Assembly: GCA_021613335.1 (NCBI GenBank)
Contig: JAJTWR010000284.1
Coordinates: 1,616,001 to 1,680,000 of the forward strand
DNA: 64,000 nt
Origin: Whitmania pigra
Lineage: Eukaryota > Annelida > Clitellata > Hirudinida > Haemopidae
Direction: 5' to 3'
The notes under the pieces were generated by a model. The model was not told where the DNA came from. It saw nothing but the letters and a program-made list of their open reading frames with translations, and searched no databases. Within the stretch, counting starts at the first letter, position 1. Every line of letters starts with the position of its first letter. The position numbers were made by a program, and so were the translations under genes. Shown one piece after another: positions 1-11,994 of the stretch.

Positions 1-102
1 TCCACCACCGCACTTAAGTACCTCCATACATTTTTAAAGTGACAGAACGTCTCAGAATACTACGAGTCTTCAACTCTGAACGTAAAAGCAGGATATAGAC
101 AC

Positions 103-939
103 CTGATACCAGGGCTTCTTTTTCATTAGCAGGAACTTTATGGATCTTTCCGGCCTTGTAGACATAGCTTCCTTCTACTGATTTGAATTCTAGGTATCTG
201 GTAACGCCGGTGTGGATTAAAAGCTTCACTAGCTCTCCTGGAAAAAGGTATTTATCGCAAATAAAAAATCCTTGCGGCTTGCTGCGACGTGCCAGGTTAC
301 AATCAATTTGTTTCTCAGTTATCTCAGTAGGAATATTAAAAATTCTCATGCAATTATGTAAATATTTATAAATCTTCATTGTCTAACCACTGGCCATGAG
401 AAATTTTGGAATTAAATCAACATTCCAGTCCCTTGGCCTTCCATACTCATCCAGATTTGACTTATTAACTTTAAAATGGGTAAAAAGCTGTGGAAAAAGC
501 ATGATACATAAGCATCTTCATTAAAATTCAATAAGACCAATTACATGTATCAAGTGATAAGCTTGATTTGTTAAAACATTAAGTAACCTCATTAAGAGGG
601 GTCAACGATGTGCTTTCTCCTCCATAATACTTGTTTCTATCCATATGCAGTACCTTCTTCCCACTGACAGACATCAAACCACTCAAAATGCATTCCTGTA
701 CAAAAATTCAAAAATTAAATTTAAAATTAGCTCGTCTGCGAGAAATCCTTTTATGGTATTCGTCGGGACGTTGTGCAATCAAAAATTAATCTTAATTGTC
801 ACAATCTTATGATCACAATTGTTACGCCGGCACGTCATCACTGACAAAAATAGGGTTCTGAAGGATGAAAATGAAAAATAAACAAATATAAAACCTTGAG
901 ACCAGTGCCGAGCACAATAACGTCATATTTCTCGTCCAT
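103..939 (-). CDS. GDI2: Rab GDP-dissociation inhibitor (GDI), 5' exons, partial
   Basis: Rab GDI extracts GDP-bound prenylated Rab GTPases from membranes and recycles them through the cytosol. Four coding exons are visible: 939-895, 695-588, 487-388 and 237-103; the rest lies beyond the left edge. The protein starts [15 protein letters not shown], which contains the family's N-terminal FAD-fold-like motif. It continues with [19 protein letters not shown] and [13 protein letters not shown], then [16 protein letters not shown] and [21 protein letters not shown], all diagnostic of GDI rather than Rab escort protein. Exons have canonical GT-AG junctions and the phases agree. The segment between GGES and GRPRDWN is slightly divergent from vertebrate GDI. 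The alpha/beta (GDI1/GDI2) distinction is a vertebrate one, so the symbol is approximate. The last visible exon ends at a donor at 102, and bases 1-102 are intron. Confidence 0.95.
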
Positions 940-1514
940 TTTCGTAAAACTTTCAAGGAATAAACCTCAGAAGGGACACCGACAGCAAACCGCTCCGTAT
1001 GAAAATTCGCGAAGGCTATCTAGCATATAATCTTATTCCTGTACCATTGAATATTCAGCTTACTTGCGAGCGCCAATGTTGATGATGACAACGCCACAGC
1101 AGCAGAAGCAACGCCCATCCTTGGCCAGGCAGGGATATTTAGTCTGCTGCACGGAAAATTTTGTATTCCTTCGCGATTGAAAATAAATCTTTTGCTTGTT
1201 GACTTGTTTGTTTTAAAATTTTTGATTTCATAAATTCTTTGCGATGTTCGGTTTTTATTAGATTTTAATTTTTTTTTAATTGCTGAAAATAATTTATGCC
1301 AAATAATGTTAACATATTTGAAAACTTTATCTTAAAATTGCTAAATTTACTTGAGAATTATGTGCTCTAAATAGGACGATAATTAGTAGCTCTAAGTATT
1401 TTTCGGACTAGTCCTGTAGCTGTTGAGGTTTCAAGGTGATGCTGGTGTTGTGTGAATCTTTTTGTTTATATTACTTTTATTCACGTTACAACAATACTCT
1501 TTTAGGTTCGTGAA
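940..1514. promoter_or_regulatory. Divergent promoter interval between GDI and SYNJ2BP-like genes
   Basis: The GDI start codon (939, minus) and the SYNJ2BP-like start codon (1515, plus) are only 575 bp apart and point away from each other, so both promoters and both 5' leaders must lie here. I see no TATA box. A TTTTAG/G acceptor-like site at about 1501-1506 lies just before the SYNJ2BP ATG and could mean an upstream non-coding exon. Confidence 0.6.
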
Positions 1515-2610
1515 ATGGCCGACAAACGAATTAATCTTCACCTGAAGCGCGGCAGTAAAGGTATACACTGAACTATCGAATGTTATGAATTGCTATTGTC
1601 GCTGAAATCATTTAATTAGTTAGCTTATTATATGCCAAAATGCTTTAGTGACAGCCCAAATGAATTTCCAATTGTTAGTAGAAATGTTTTTACTTCCTGA
1701 GGCTTGGGATTCAACATTGTTGGTGGAACAGATCTACCTCACCATCAAGGGGATTCTGGTATTTTTGTTTCAAAAATAAAAAGAGGTGGTGCAGCTCAAG
1801 TTGATGGAACTTTGCAAGTTTGGGACCGCATAATTGAGGTTGTCTTGAATGTTTTGCAAACTCTTTTCTTGGTAATTTTTGTGAAATTACTGTGTAACAA
1901 TCTCGTGGCTAATATATAGCACAACCAACAATCAATCCAGTTACCATAACTATATTATTATATAAATTTGCTTTGAACAATAGCCTACCCAGAATCACAG
2001 AATTTTTTAAATTAACATTTCTGACACCCAGGTAGAATTTTCAAAAAATGCAAATTAACAAATTATAAACAATAAGCAAGATTTATTACAAAAAAACCCG
2101 GCAAATTGCTTCCATCCTAAATTGGTTGATTGGCTGGGTAATAGTGGAACTTGATGCCATTAAATGATAACCAAGCGACGTATTTTTGTGTCGTCTATTT
2201 TGAGAATTTGCCAGTGAGTTTTCTTTGCTAAAGTAACACGATAAATTTTCTAAGGTCAATTCAATCAATTTGGAGGCTGTTTCGCACCAGCAGGCTGTGG
2301 ACATCTTTCTTGCCTCTGGCGACGATGTTCATCTGGTTCTCGAACGGAAAGTAAAAGAGGATGTGCCGGACAAAGGAGAGGTTGTAAAAAGACTTGGTCT
2401 TCTATTATGCATTGCGTTTATTAAGTTAAACGAAATTTGTTATAATAATAATAATATTTGTTTATAAAACAAAATTATAAAAAATTGTTTTCATTTCAAC
2501 TTTTCATTCAGCCAATCAAGCGAGCACTCAGGTGGACCATACCCATCTTAATCTTCGGTGCTGCGGTCGTCACAACTGTCATCATAGCCAAGAAGAAAAA
2601 CCTTTTTTAA
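1515..2610 (+). CDS. SYNJ2BP: Synaptojanin-2-binding protein/OMP25-like tail-anchored PDZ protein
   Basis: Four exons, 1515-1560, 1702-1838, 2255-2380 and 2512-2610, join in frame to a 135-aa protein (the human protein is 145 aa). Residues about 7-97 form one PDZ domain with the carboxylate-binding loop GLGF (16-19) followed by NIVGGTD, and the typical core [11 protein letters not shown] and HQQAVDIF. The last exon encodes a single hydrophobic span (about 111-129) and a short basic tail KKKNLF. This is the layout of a C-tail-anchored outer mitochondrial membrane protein. In the known family the PDZ domain recruits partners to the mitochondrial surface or to mitochondria-ER contacts. Divergent from GDI and convergent with the PNRC gene. 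Identity rests on the PDZ plus tail-anchor combination and size. Confidence 0.88.
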
Positions 2611-2869
2611 ATTCGGAAAGCGTTGTACTTGACTCTCTTTACACCTTTCGCATTGAAATTCTGAGTCGGTGGCAAGCTTTAGAAATTCCGTGCTTCTTTT
2701 TTCTTATGCAACATTAAAAATGTTCGAGCCCGTTTAGGAGCAATTTCGATTTCAGTGGATAGGTTTGCTTGTCTTGGAAATCTTGTTTTGTGTTCTGGCG
2801 GTTAGCGGCTAATTCGACGTGACATAATATACTCGTTCCCTCGGAACAGGACCGGAGTAGACTTGTAAA

Positions 2870-3010
2870 ATGGATGGTGTGTGTTTGATATTGAGATTTC
2901 TTTTGGTGATTCTAAATGTGCATCCTGACATGAACAAAGAGAAAGCTGATTTGGTTTCTTATGAGGAGATTTTCTGTGTGAACCAGACGTGCAACTTGCT
3001 GTCGCTTTGA
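2870..3010 (+). other. Small ORF of doubtful coding status in the SYNJ2BP 3' region
   Basis: A 46-codon ORF starts MDGVCLILRFLLVILNVHP, a hydrophobic signal-like start, and ends in a TGA at 3008-3010. Nothing in it is recognisable. It most likely lies in the 3' UTR of the SYNJ2BP-like gene. An alternative is that ATGGATG/gtgtgt is a short first exon, but I could not find a convincing continuation. Confidence 0.15.
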
Positions 3011-3533
3011 AGGTATAAGTTCAAAAATGGGGAATGGTGCATGCAAAGCTTTTGATTACTCACTCCCTAACAATGCTCGTCTGCACCTGCATGTCGCAGA
3101 TCTTATCAATTGACTTTATTTTTTTGTCCTGTTTTGTGGCAAAAATTGATGATTAGAATTCATTGGTGGTGGATAGAAATAACTCCAGTTGGGACAGTTT
3201 CTCACACTTTAATCGTTTTCTAGACCGAACAGCTTTCAAGAAGTTTCGACCGGCAATTCGCTATCGATTAACTAACCGATGCTAGAGTCACTAAAACAGT
3301 GGCGTTTTATAATCGCCGATGTGGGCGTCACTAATATTGCCTAATGGTTGTTATCTTTGTTCTTGATTGAGTTCTTAGCATTTGTTCAAAATGTTCCCAT
3401 ATCCAGACACAACAAGAGACTGTTTGATGCATACTCAAAAAAGGCTTATTATTTTGCCAGCTATTTCACTGCATGCGTTTACTCAACTCTATAGGTTCAT
3501 CAGTTGTGAACGTCGGCAAAGATATTGCAGCTA

Positions 3534-3546
3534 AATAAAGTTTATT
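3534..3546. terminator. Overlapping convergent poly(A) signals
   Basis: The 13-mer AATAAAGTTTATT carries AATAAA on the plus strand (3534-3539) and AATAAA on the minus strand (3541-3546, read as TTTATT). It lies between the convergent SYNJ2BP-like and PNRC-like genes and could end both transcripts. If so, the SYNJ2BP 3' UTR is about 0.9 kb and the PNRC 3' UTR about 2.1 kb. Confidence 0.5.
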
Positions 3547-5632
3547 GCTCCTACAGATTTTCATTGGTTATTACCCAAAAAACATGCCAAAAATATGTTT
3601 GACGGCCAAAAGCAATGTTGACGAGCCACACAATAAATCTGCAGCGCTGCTCTCACGATTAATTCAATGGCGCCTTCTAAGCCAAACAGGTTTCAAAGGA
3701 AAACAGCTTCTAAGTAACACGAGAATCTCATTTTTTCAGAATCTTGAGGATCTCCTATCGATCCACTTGCTGGCACGACAATCCTACAGCCACCACTTAA
3801 GGGTAAAGTAAAGCCATCAACAAAGTAGTCTGAACTCATTCTAAGGTAACCATAACTCGATAACTTGGAGTCACGTCTCTGATAATTTAAGATAATTTCT
3901 CTTCTCCTTACTCGATTACCGTCACGATAAGAATCAAACACGACCTTCGGAGCAGACTGTCAAAATTTTTAAAAGGTTAGACCTCTAAATATATCATGCC
4001 GATCGACACGTCAAAATAAAATCGTTTCAGTTAATACTAACGATAAATTGGAATTCAGGTCGATCTGAAAGCAAAAAGCACGGACAAACCAAAATTACCC
4101 GGATCTAAACGGCCTCGTTCGGAGCAGGCGCTCGACAATAAACAAACGAACGTGTTTCGAATAACGAAAAAAAAAATCTTCATCATCCCTTCGAACATCA
4201 TAAGTAGCATTGATATGTAGAACCAAAACAAAAAAGACGAGCAACTGTCATTATCTTCTTCTGTCGTTTTCCGAGTCCGAAACTCCTAAAGCATGTCACG
4301 AAGGCATGAGAAATTGCGACCGCCTCGGGTAACGAGTTCTGCATTCATTCATTCATTCTTCAGCCGAATTTCAGAGCAAAACTTGTGCTTATTTCGAGAA
4401 TAGAACTAAGAGAGGTTGTTAAAATAAAATAACTACCTGAGAAACTGTCCACCAAAGACGTAGAAAGAAATCAATTGCTGAGCACTAGCACGACGGACGT
4501 CACAAGCTATTTCCTGATCGACGCCTAAGAAAACAAAGCTATTAACTTAATATCTTTTAAACGAATGGGCACGTAAAGCATAGATCCCAAAGAAACGTAG
4601 CACAACAACAATAAAAAAAACATCATGAAAGCTAGAAACTAGCTAAAAATGACGCAAACAAAATAATGCCAAACTGCTCGTGGCTTTTTCGGGAATCGAC
4701 ACACTCGTAAAAGTTAACGGCGAATCCGTGAAATCGTAAGCTGCCAATAAATCTTTTCCTCGGCAGTAGTGGAAAAAAATATGTTGTGCAGTTACGACAA
4801 ACAAAGCAGTTGCATGAGCCGACCGGCCGAAATTCTCAGTCATTAAAGTTTAGATGTGATCGAAAGGATGAAAAACAAGAGGACGAACGCTACAACCGCT
4901 CGACGAGACGAACCCGATACGCGTTCACCATCATGATAGAAAAAGGAATGGAAATGCCCCATGTCCGGGCAAATTCACATATTAAGAGAAGCTCAATCAT
5001 GCCAAAATTGCTTCAACCATTTCACTGACTAATGCAAGTCAAAAAAGACATGTAAAAAAGGCTCGCATTATGATTTAAGTGTCGATAAAGCACGGTGTGT
5101 TGAGAATGATCTCGCATACTCTTCTCAAAACGACACAACTATCAAAATTCTCATTTAAAACTCTTCAAAAATCAACCGATTCTTAAGCATATTTAATACT
5201 TTCAGCATTTCAGTTTTTAGTACAATTCCACCATCAGAGCAGTTTCAACCGACAAGAGAAAAATAGCCTCAACAATCAACATTTACGGGATCACAAATCT
5301 TTCTAAACAAATTTGTTTAGACGTATACTAGTTCAGACAATAGATTTAAACATGACCTCCGAACGTGTCGAAGTTCCAATTTACTTATGAGCAATAAGCT
5401 AGTTACTTCACCATCATCATCACCATCAAACTAGTCACCAAAAACAAACGAGTCGATGCTGCCGGTAACGCGTAACAAATTTAGCAACATCCTCACATCA
5501 AAAGAACAAAAAATCAAATTGGGTATAAATGGCAGCAAATCTAACAAATAACCAGGGAAATCGTCATTTCCAAGCATCGTGAGCCTGTCAATTCATGCAA
5601 CATGAATACAGGTTGACCATATCAAGTACAAA
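3547..5632 (-). other. No gene recognised; probable PNRC 3' UTR
   Basis: About 2.1 kb downstream of the PNRC stop codon. The scattered ORFs (for example 3545-3811 plus and 4786-5028 plus) show no family motif and no splice-consistent extension. There is a short CATCATCATCACCATC tract near 5411. The minus-strand AATAAA at 3541-3546 would make this one long 3' UTR, which is an inference. Confidence 0.4.
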
Positions 5633-6064
5633 TTATACCATCTGAAGCAACATTTTAATGTGCCTTGCCATCTCATGGCAGGGATGAGAGGGTTGATGAC
5701 ACTTGGGTGAGATCCAATGAGAAGGAGGGGGAGGTAGGCTTTTTGGAGTCGGGGACGAGCCAAACTTTGAACCGGCAAATGCAGGGCTCTTTGGCACATC
5801 GATGGGCATCGAACTCGAAGAACTAACAGGGCTTGATTTGGCCGACCTTGGCGACGTTACTCTCGAACCATCTTTCTTAGATATGGTATTTGAAGGTCTT
5901 TTAGTTTCGGAATGTTTTCTTTGACACATCACTTCAAACTGGCAAGGATCGGTAAAATACGAACTCTCGTTGACACTGCAGCTATAATTCGATAAAGTTC
6001 TGTGACTCAGGCAACTGTAATATTCAGTAGGATCTCCGATCGCCCGTTCAAAATAAGTCTTCAT
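5633..6064 (-). CDS. PNRC2: PNRC-type proline-rich nuclear receptor coactivator / decapping adaptor
   Basis: A single-exon ORF of 143 aa; human PNRC2 is about 139 aa. The C-terminal third carries the family signature FAGSKF (96-101), PKSLPPPPSHW (107-117) and a final amphipathic stretch HIKMLLQ (135-141) that resembles the LKTLL nuclear-receptor box. In the known family the SH3-like proline motif binds nuclear receptors, and PNRC2 bridges UPF1 and DCP1A in nonsense-mediated decay and decapping. The N-terminal part is Ser/Tyr-rich and not conserved. Its middle (about 48-90) is Ser/Lys/Arg-rich and probably disordered. PNRC1 and PNRC2 cannot be told apart here, so the symbol is approximate. An upstream 5' UTR exon is possible. 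Confidence 0.8.
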   Translation of the reverse strand: MKTYFERAIGDPTEYYSCLSHRTLSNYSCSVNESSYFTDPCQFEVMCQRKHSETKRPSNTISKKDGSRVTSPRSAKSSPVSSSSSMPIDVPKSPAFAGSKFGSSPTPKSLPPPPSHWISPKCHQPSHPCHEMARHIKMLLQMV

Positions 6065-7705
6065 CTTCTCTGATGTAATTGACAGTCGATGCCTGGAAAA
6101 GTCGAATCAAGCCACTTCTTCTACAAAATCAACAAATCGTATGAACGAGGCGGACTAAAATTTCGACCGCCCAAGATAAAAAACACACACAAAGAACACC
6201 CTAAGGTCGGAAACCAACAAGACCTATGTAACGTCGAATAAAAACGGTGACGCACAGCAAGCACCCACTTCGGCTGCTTATGCTAATTAGGTGATCACGT
6301 GTCTTTTGTGCAGCAATAAGAGAGAAGACCTAAAAATAGCTCGGCTTTGCTTCCTGGCCCTTAACTGTTCGGAAGTTTAATGTTATTCAGTAATAAATGA
6401 ACAATTTATGACGAGCTTGAAAGCGAGCTTTATTCAGAAAACTATGGAATGATATTAGATGTAAATATCGTGCTTACGTAATTGGTACTGATAACTCCAA
6501 TCACGTAACAAGTTTTAATGCTGAATAATGATGAATAGGAATGATTGTCGAAATGATTTTTTTTGTAAGATGATCTTAAGATTTGTTGAAAAACTTTAGA
6601 ATTTGAAGTAATTTGTGAGATTATATTTACAACGATAATATAGGTACCCCGTGGAAAAAGAAAGATACCATGAATAACCAATAATAATAAACTTAATTAT
6701 TTTATTGCAAAAGTTAAATTTAATTTAGTGCAAAAAACTATTTATCCGCTTGAAAAATTATCATTCCTTAGAGTTTTGGGGCAGGTTAATGCACGAACCT
6801 GGAATGCCCAATGTTCTACATACTTACATACTTCTTTGTAACCCAATCGAATGCCAAAAATATGTACCTACCCAGCCAGAAATACTGAAACTTATCTACG
6901 CTGTTCTCTAGTGTACCTCATTTTAAGAAAGTTTAATCATTAATTATATATATTTCTATATATATATGTTTGTATATATTTGTTTTCGTTTTTTTTTGAA
7001 AAGCTTAAACATTCAATTTCCTCAGTTAATCACAGGGCTATTCTAGTAAAGCTTAACTTCAGAAGAATAGAAGAGGCCCAAAAACAAATTTAAAACTTCA
7101 TGGTCGAGCTTTTTAAATAATCACAATTTTATTAGCTGCATTAGGAAGTTATGTTAATGCTTTAACTATTATTCAAATGACATTCATCCTCGGACCACCC
7201 ACTCTTTTGTGACAAATTCTTTGCTCGACAACATGCATGTGTGCAACGTCATGTGAACCTGGACTATTTATCTGTACATCATATCTCGACAGCGCGGTAA
7301 ACAAGGCAAGTACGCATGTAACGTAGAAAACACACACACACAAGCACGCACACACACCCAAATCCAGTTCCCAATATTTCATAATAATGAGAAAACCTTC
7401 ACCTTGGCACACTAGACAAAGAGCACCTAGCTAACAAAAGTTGATGTATGCGGTATTCACGACCTAGCAAGATCTTCAATTGCATTCAGGATGCATTAAA
7501 TAAGAGCAAATCTATTCGAACGCATACAAAACGTGAAAAAAAAAACTAAAATAGTTTTCATACGGGGTTAATCTCAACAGAAAATCGACGTCTCATTAAA
7601 GTCTACATAAAAAAACTTGCTAATGTCTTTTAACGAAATGACTAAAATAATTATTTACAAAACGTTTATTTACTATTGTCCTCATTTCGATCTCTCTTAT
7701 CTTCA
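6065..7705 (-). other. Intergenic: PNRC upstream region and PNUTS 3' UTR
   Basis: No supported gene. The block is AT-rich with a short (AT)n tract near 6948-6967. Minus-strand poly(A)-like TTTATT motifs lie just after the PNUTS stop (about 7670) and near 7128, so PNUTS could end at either. The remainder should hold the PNRC promoter and leader. Confidence 0.4.
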
Positions 7706-10700
7706 TTACCTCGGATGTAAGTTACGACAATTAGTGCCGAATCGGCAATTTCCCGCCATGAAGAATTGGCATATCTGCCCTCCGAAACCTGAATCGAATA
7801 GAAATATATGTTCACGCGTTTTTTAAAACGACGGCATGAAAACAAAACGCAATACAAACCTCCGTGTCTCGGCCCCGAACCTCTGCCTCTGAATTCGTTT
7901 TGGTGGAATGGCGGCCCGGGGTTACGCGGTCTGAAATGGTTTTGAGGTGGTTCTTCTGGATAATTGTACCTATTATCCCTGTGATTATTAAACTGCTGCA
8001 TTGGAAAATTAAAGTCGTTTCTGGGAGGAGGCTGTTGAAAGTTTCCTGGGTCCATTGGCATTTGATGGTTGGGGGGCTGATTGTATTCAAATCTTTCATC
8101 CGGTGGATAGGGTGAAAGGTGGATATTTGGTTCGATGTCACCCATGGGCGAGGACGTCGAGGTGACATTGTCGACATTAGGTGATTGGTTCATTAGGTTA
8201 CCAAATAAATTTGTTAAAATAGGTGGTAGTGTGGCGGGTGATTTTGATGTGCTGGTTGGTTCGGGATTTGATTCAACATCCATAGGCTCCTCTTCATCGT
8301 CCAATGGAATAATTCTGCACTGGCTTTGGCCGGCAGCCATCGTCTCTTCTTCGGGCTCCCCTGGAGAATCGGGAACACTAAAATTGAAAGAAATAAACAA
8401 TTAAATAATTTTTTATGTACACAAATTGGGAGCTAACGACCTACACAGCCAAAAAGATACCCACCTGTCCTGACTGAAGTATATGACCTGAAGAACCTTA
8501 GTTTCTCTTTCTGCTTGAATAAATTTTTCTTTGCTCTCGCATCCGGGAACGACCGACTTATCCGGTCCATCGATTGCAGGAGGGCATCGCCATTCCACTA
8601 AAGATATGCCTTTCTTGCCCGAATGGCACATGCCGACTAATGCACGCCTCTCCATCTCAATTTCATGTCGTCGGTGGTCATTGAAATCTGAACTCGATTG
8701 AACGGTTTTGTTTACGTTGACCCTTTCGTCGGGGTCAACCTCAAAATAAAAGTAGTCGCAAAGGTCATTGTCAGAAGCCCATGTGACATTTTTTTTTGTT
8801 TTTGAACGTTTGACAAGAACTTCTTCGACATTGGAACCAACGGCATCGGAAGATGATCCCTCCTTTTCGGGGACGTTCAGACATTGAGCTGCACTTTTCA
8901 ATGCGGCAGCTATTTCGTCCTTATTCGAGTCCAAAGGCGCCTGGCAAATTGCAAGATTTATTAATTAAAAGTGAAATAACAAGTGATTTTTTTATTTTAA
9001 AAGACATATTTTCAAATTTCCAAGATTTTTCTAGCACTTGACAAGTTAAAAACAGAAAATATGCAAGTTGTCTTATCATTTCAAAAATCATTACACAAGA
9101 GCCTCATGCAATAAATAATAATAATGTTCATAAATAATAATTATAAAACAAAATTAAAAAAACGATTATCATGAGAAACAACTACAACAACTCACTGAAG
9201 GTGCCACTTTTGATGGGGACGATGGTACCTTCCTCTTCCTTCTTATAGGTCCAGATGATGAACTCTTCAACGCATCCAGGAAAGCTGATTTCTCTGACAA
9301 CTCAGGTTCTATTAATCAACAAGTCGGTTTTAGAAAATGTTTAACTGTTTGCCAATATAAATAAGCAAAAAACCCACGCAGAGGTCTCGCGGGTATGAGC
9401 TTAATTTTCGATGACTTTGGAGACTGTTGATTAGGTGTTAGTGGCTTGTTCAAGAAGCTAGCAATTGAACTGGAGCCGTTAATTGACTTTTGGCTAACAC
9501 TCCTCTCTACCGGCTTAACAGGCGGCTTGGGACTATTCTCCGTCTCTACGTACTCAAGACCTACATCAAAACGACGAAAGCATTTACGCTAATGAATATG
9601 CATTATTCATGACTATCATTATAATACATCTTGTGTGCAAACAGCTTAGCGCCGCACGTGTTACCGTCCGACGCCACCAAGCAGCTCACGCTAAACTCGC
9701 CCGCTTTTCAGCATAATTGCTTACTAGTGAAGGGAGTGTCGCTCGTACATACAGAGGTCGGCAAACCACGAAAATGTATTTCGAGATGCATTCGAAGACA
9801 GTCGACAGACAATATTGAAACAATACTTCGCTTGTACAATACAGCACGATTCTTGGTACGTTTGAAGTACGCAAACAAAAGCTCAATAAAATCCCAAGGA
9901 CGTTGTAGCGCGTCCTGGCGTAATAACCTGTGGATCTAAATTTTATCGGTAAGGCTTTCACAGTCTTAGGGCGAGGTCTTTCCCTCGCCTCTGTTGCGTT
10001 GTCGCCCTCAATAGGCGATTTTGTGTCCGATTCTACGGGTGTTTCCTCGACCGCGGGATGCTCCGGCTGCACAGGTACCATCCTGGGGGCTTCAGGTTTT
10101 CGACTTCTCTGCTGACCTAATTTCAACAAAAGATTTAGTTAAATTACATTACCGACCGGCAATACTCGATCCCGTGCACACAAGGCCCCAGCTCAGCGCG
10201 ATAGCAAGTGACTAAATCTGATGCGCGCGTAAATAAGCGCAGCACCTCCCTAAGTACCTAATTATCCTAATCTTTCAAGTCTTACTCTAGTATGCTTATA
10301 TACCATTTTGGATTTTCAATATAATTTCTAATTAATTAGATCTTGAATCTTTCAAACTTTTAAGAAATGAAATAGGTTAGCATTTTCATCCAATAACTGA
10401 TCTTTTTCAGATCACTTCTTAACTCATATGAATGGCATTTTGACTGACATTAGAGCAGATGGCATCCAAACTTTGAAAATCTTGTGCAATTAGTTTCCTA
10501 ACTCATCCTAGCAAAAATCTAGAATTAATCAGTATTACCATTAATTCTACAACTGTTATTAGTTTAAGTGATAGCACAAATGGTCGCCGCACGTGTAGAC
10601 CGAGGCCTTGTGGCACCAGGGAGAGTCCCTGCATTGCGAAATGGGGATCCTACCAGTTCAGCCACCTAAAAATATGTCCCCAGTTGCTATCAAAACCATC

Positions 10701-11994
10701 AAATGCAAATAACATAATTAGCAACTTTAATGTCACCACCGACCTGTTGATTTCGAGTTGCTGCTCTTGACGCCCGTCACCAGACTGACCCAATCGTCGA
10801 CTATAACCTTTGCCAGTCTTGAAATTCCTACAATTAAGTCGTCATTTTAACCGCGATTAGCCTATCGATGAACTAGAAAATTTTTAAGCTTTTCAAATCT
10901 TACTTTCGTCGGCATATTTTATTAGTTGTTTTATGTCTTTGGCAAAGCTGTTTGTTTTCAGCAGCTTCGTGTTAACGGGCATGAGTTTGCACAATTGTAG
11001 AATTTCCAGCATGAGCGGCTTATTATTTTGTGTTCTAGCCTCCAACAGCCATCCGTGAAGAATTGCCCACACTCCTTCGCTTAAGAGTCTGCGGTCATAT
11101 TAGTAATTACTGGCATGTATTCCAGCTCATTCGAAAATGCAATATAACATTGCCCATAAATAATTCACATGTTCAATCAATGATGTCGATTATTATTATT
11201 ATTATTATTAATGTCAGTAAACAATCATAATCTAAAAATTCACCTCTTTAGTGTTACTTTGCTTGTTGCTCTGAGGACATTTATGAGAATACATTGAACT
11301 GGCATCAGGATTGAAGATTCCATAATCCTATAATAAAAGCATAAGCGTTATACACAAATCATATGCTGCACTAAGTCCAACGCATAATTTACATAGATAT
11401 TAGTCGTTTGCATTGCCCCCCCTATTTTTGTTATAATTTTACGTACTTAAACGCATTGAATACATTTTGCGCGCACCCCGACTTAACGTGCTAGGCAACG
11501 CGAGCTCGCGTCATTACGCAATTACGCTAAATTTTCTTAATTCGGAGACAAAGCACTTACTTCACAAAAACCTTGTCTTTGCTATCGACACCCCCAGCAC
11601 TGTCTAGCATGGTTGAAAGCGACCGTAGAACAGACGCGGGGTCGCTGGGGAGTTCGATTTTTAGTTGGTAATCTCTAATGTTTTGTCCGTCGTCAGACCC
11701 CTCCTGGCTCACCGACCCGCCATTGGGGGTATCGGTGGATTCACGATTTTGATTCATGCAACTATCGATAATATCGTCCGCGTTGAAAGGCTCTTTGCAT
11801 TCTGAATCGATACTTCTCAAAACAGAGTCGTTGTATTCCAATGCATTCTCGAATAAGACTCCATCCGCGCTGAAATACTGCATGTCGCCGACGTCATTAG
11901 TCGTAAGTTCAGATGGTGACCACAATTGATAGTCGGAACGGGTCATCGTGACGTCTTCTTGTATTACTCCGCTATTTGGCCCGTTACGATACAT
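7706..11994 (-). CDS. PPP1R10: PNUTS, protein phosphatase 1 nuclear targeting subunit
   Basis: Ten coding exons: 11994-11561, 11327-11244, 11088-10904, 10827-10744, 10116-9928, 9560-9378, 9308-9196, 8940-8465, 8377-7860, 7788-7706. They join in frame to 782 aa (human 940). PNUTS is the nuclear PP1 regulator of the PTW/PP1 complex, which acts on RNA polymerase II termination and chromatin. Seen in order: acidic N-terminus; TFIIS-N/LW-type helical domain about 145-262 (ending RLAKVIVDDWVSLV); KFRSTG near 321-326, conserved in PNUTS; FLDALKSS followed by basic RRKRK; the PP1-binding KNVTW (475-478) and a DYFYFEVDPDERVNVNK block; a PLDDEEEPMD acidic region; Pro/Asn-rich RGRG tail; and a terminal CCCH zinc finger (C-x7-C-x5-C-x3-H, in CQFFMAGNCRFGTNCRNLH). 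The exon with the chosen ATG begins at 12011, and a good donor at 12799 suggests a 5' UTR exon. The N-terminal 144 residues are unlike the vertebrate protein, so the start is the least certain part. Confidence 0.94.

Noticed and set aside
7812..8404. Antisense and alternate-frame ORFs over the PNUTS Pro/Asn-rich exon
   Set aside because: Shadows of the true frame, which continues by a consistent splice into the CCCH finger exon.
10590..10670. tRNA or tRNA-derived SINE on the minus strand in the PNUTS intron
   Set aside because: TGGCTGAACTGG fits an A box, but no B box (GGTTCRANNCC) follows and no cloverleaf can be drawn.
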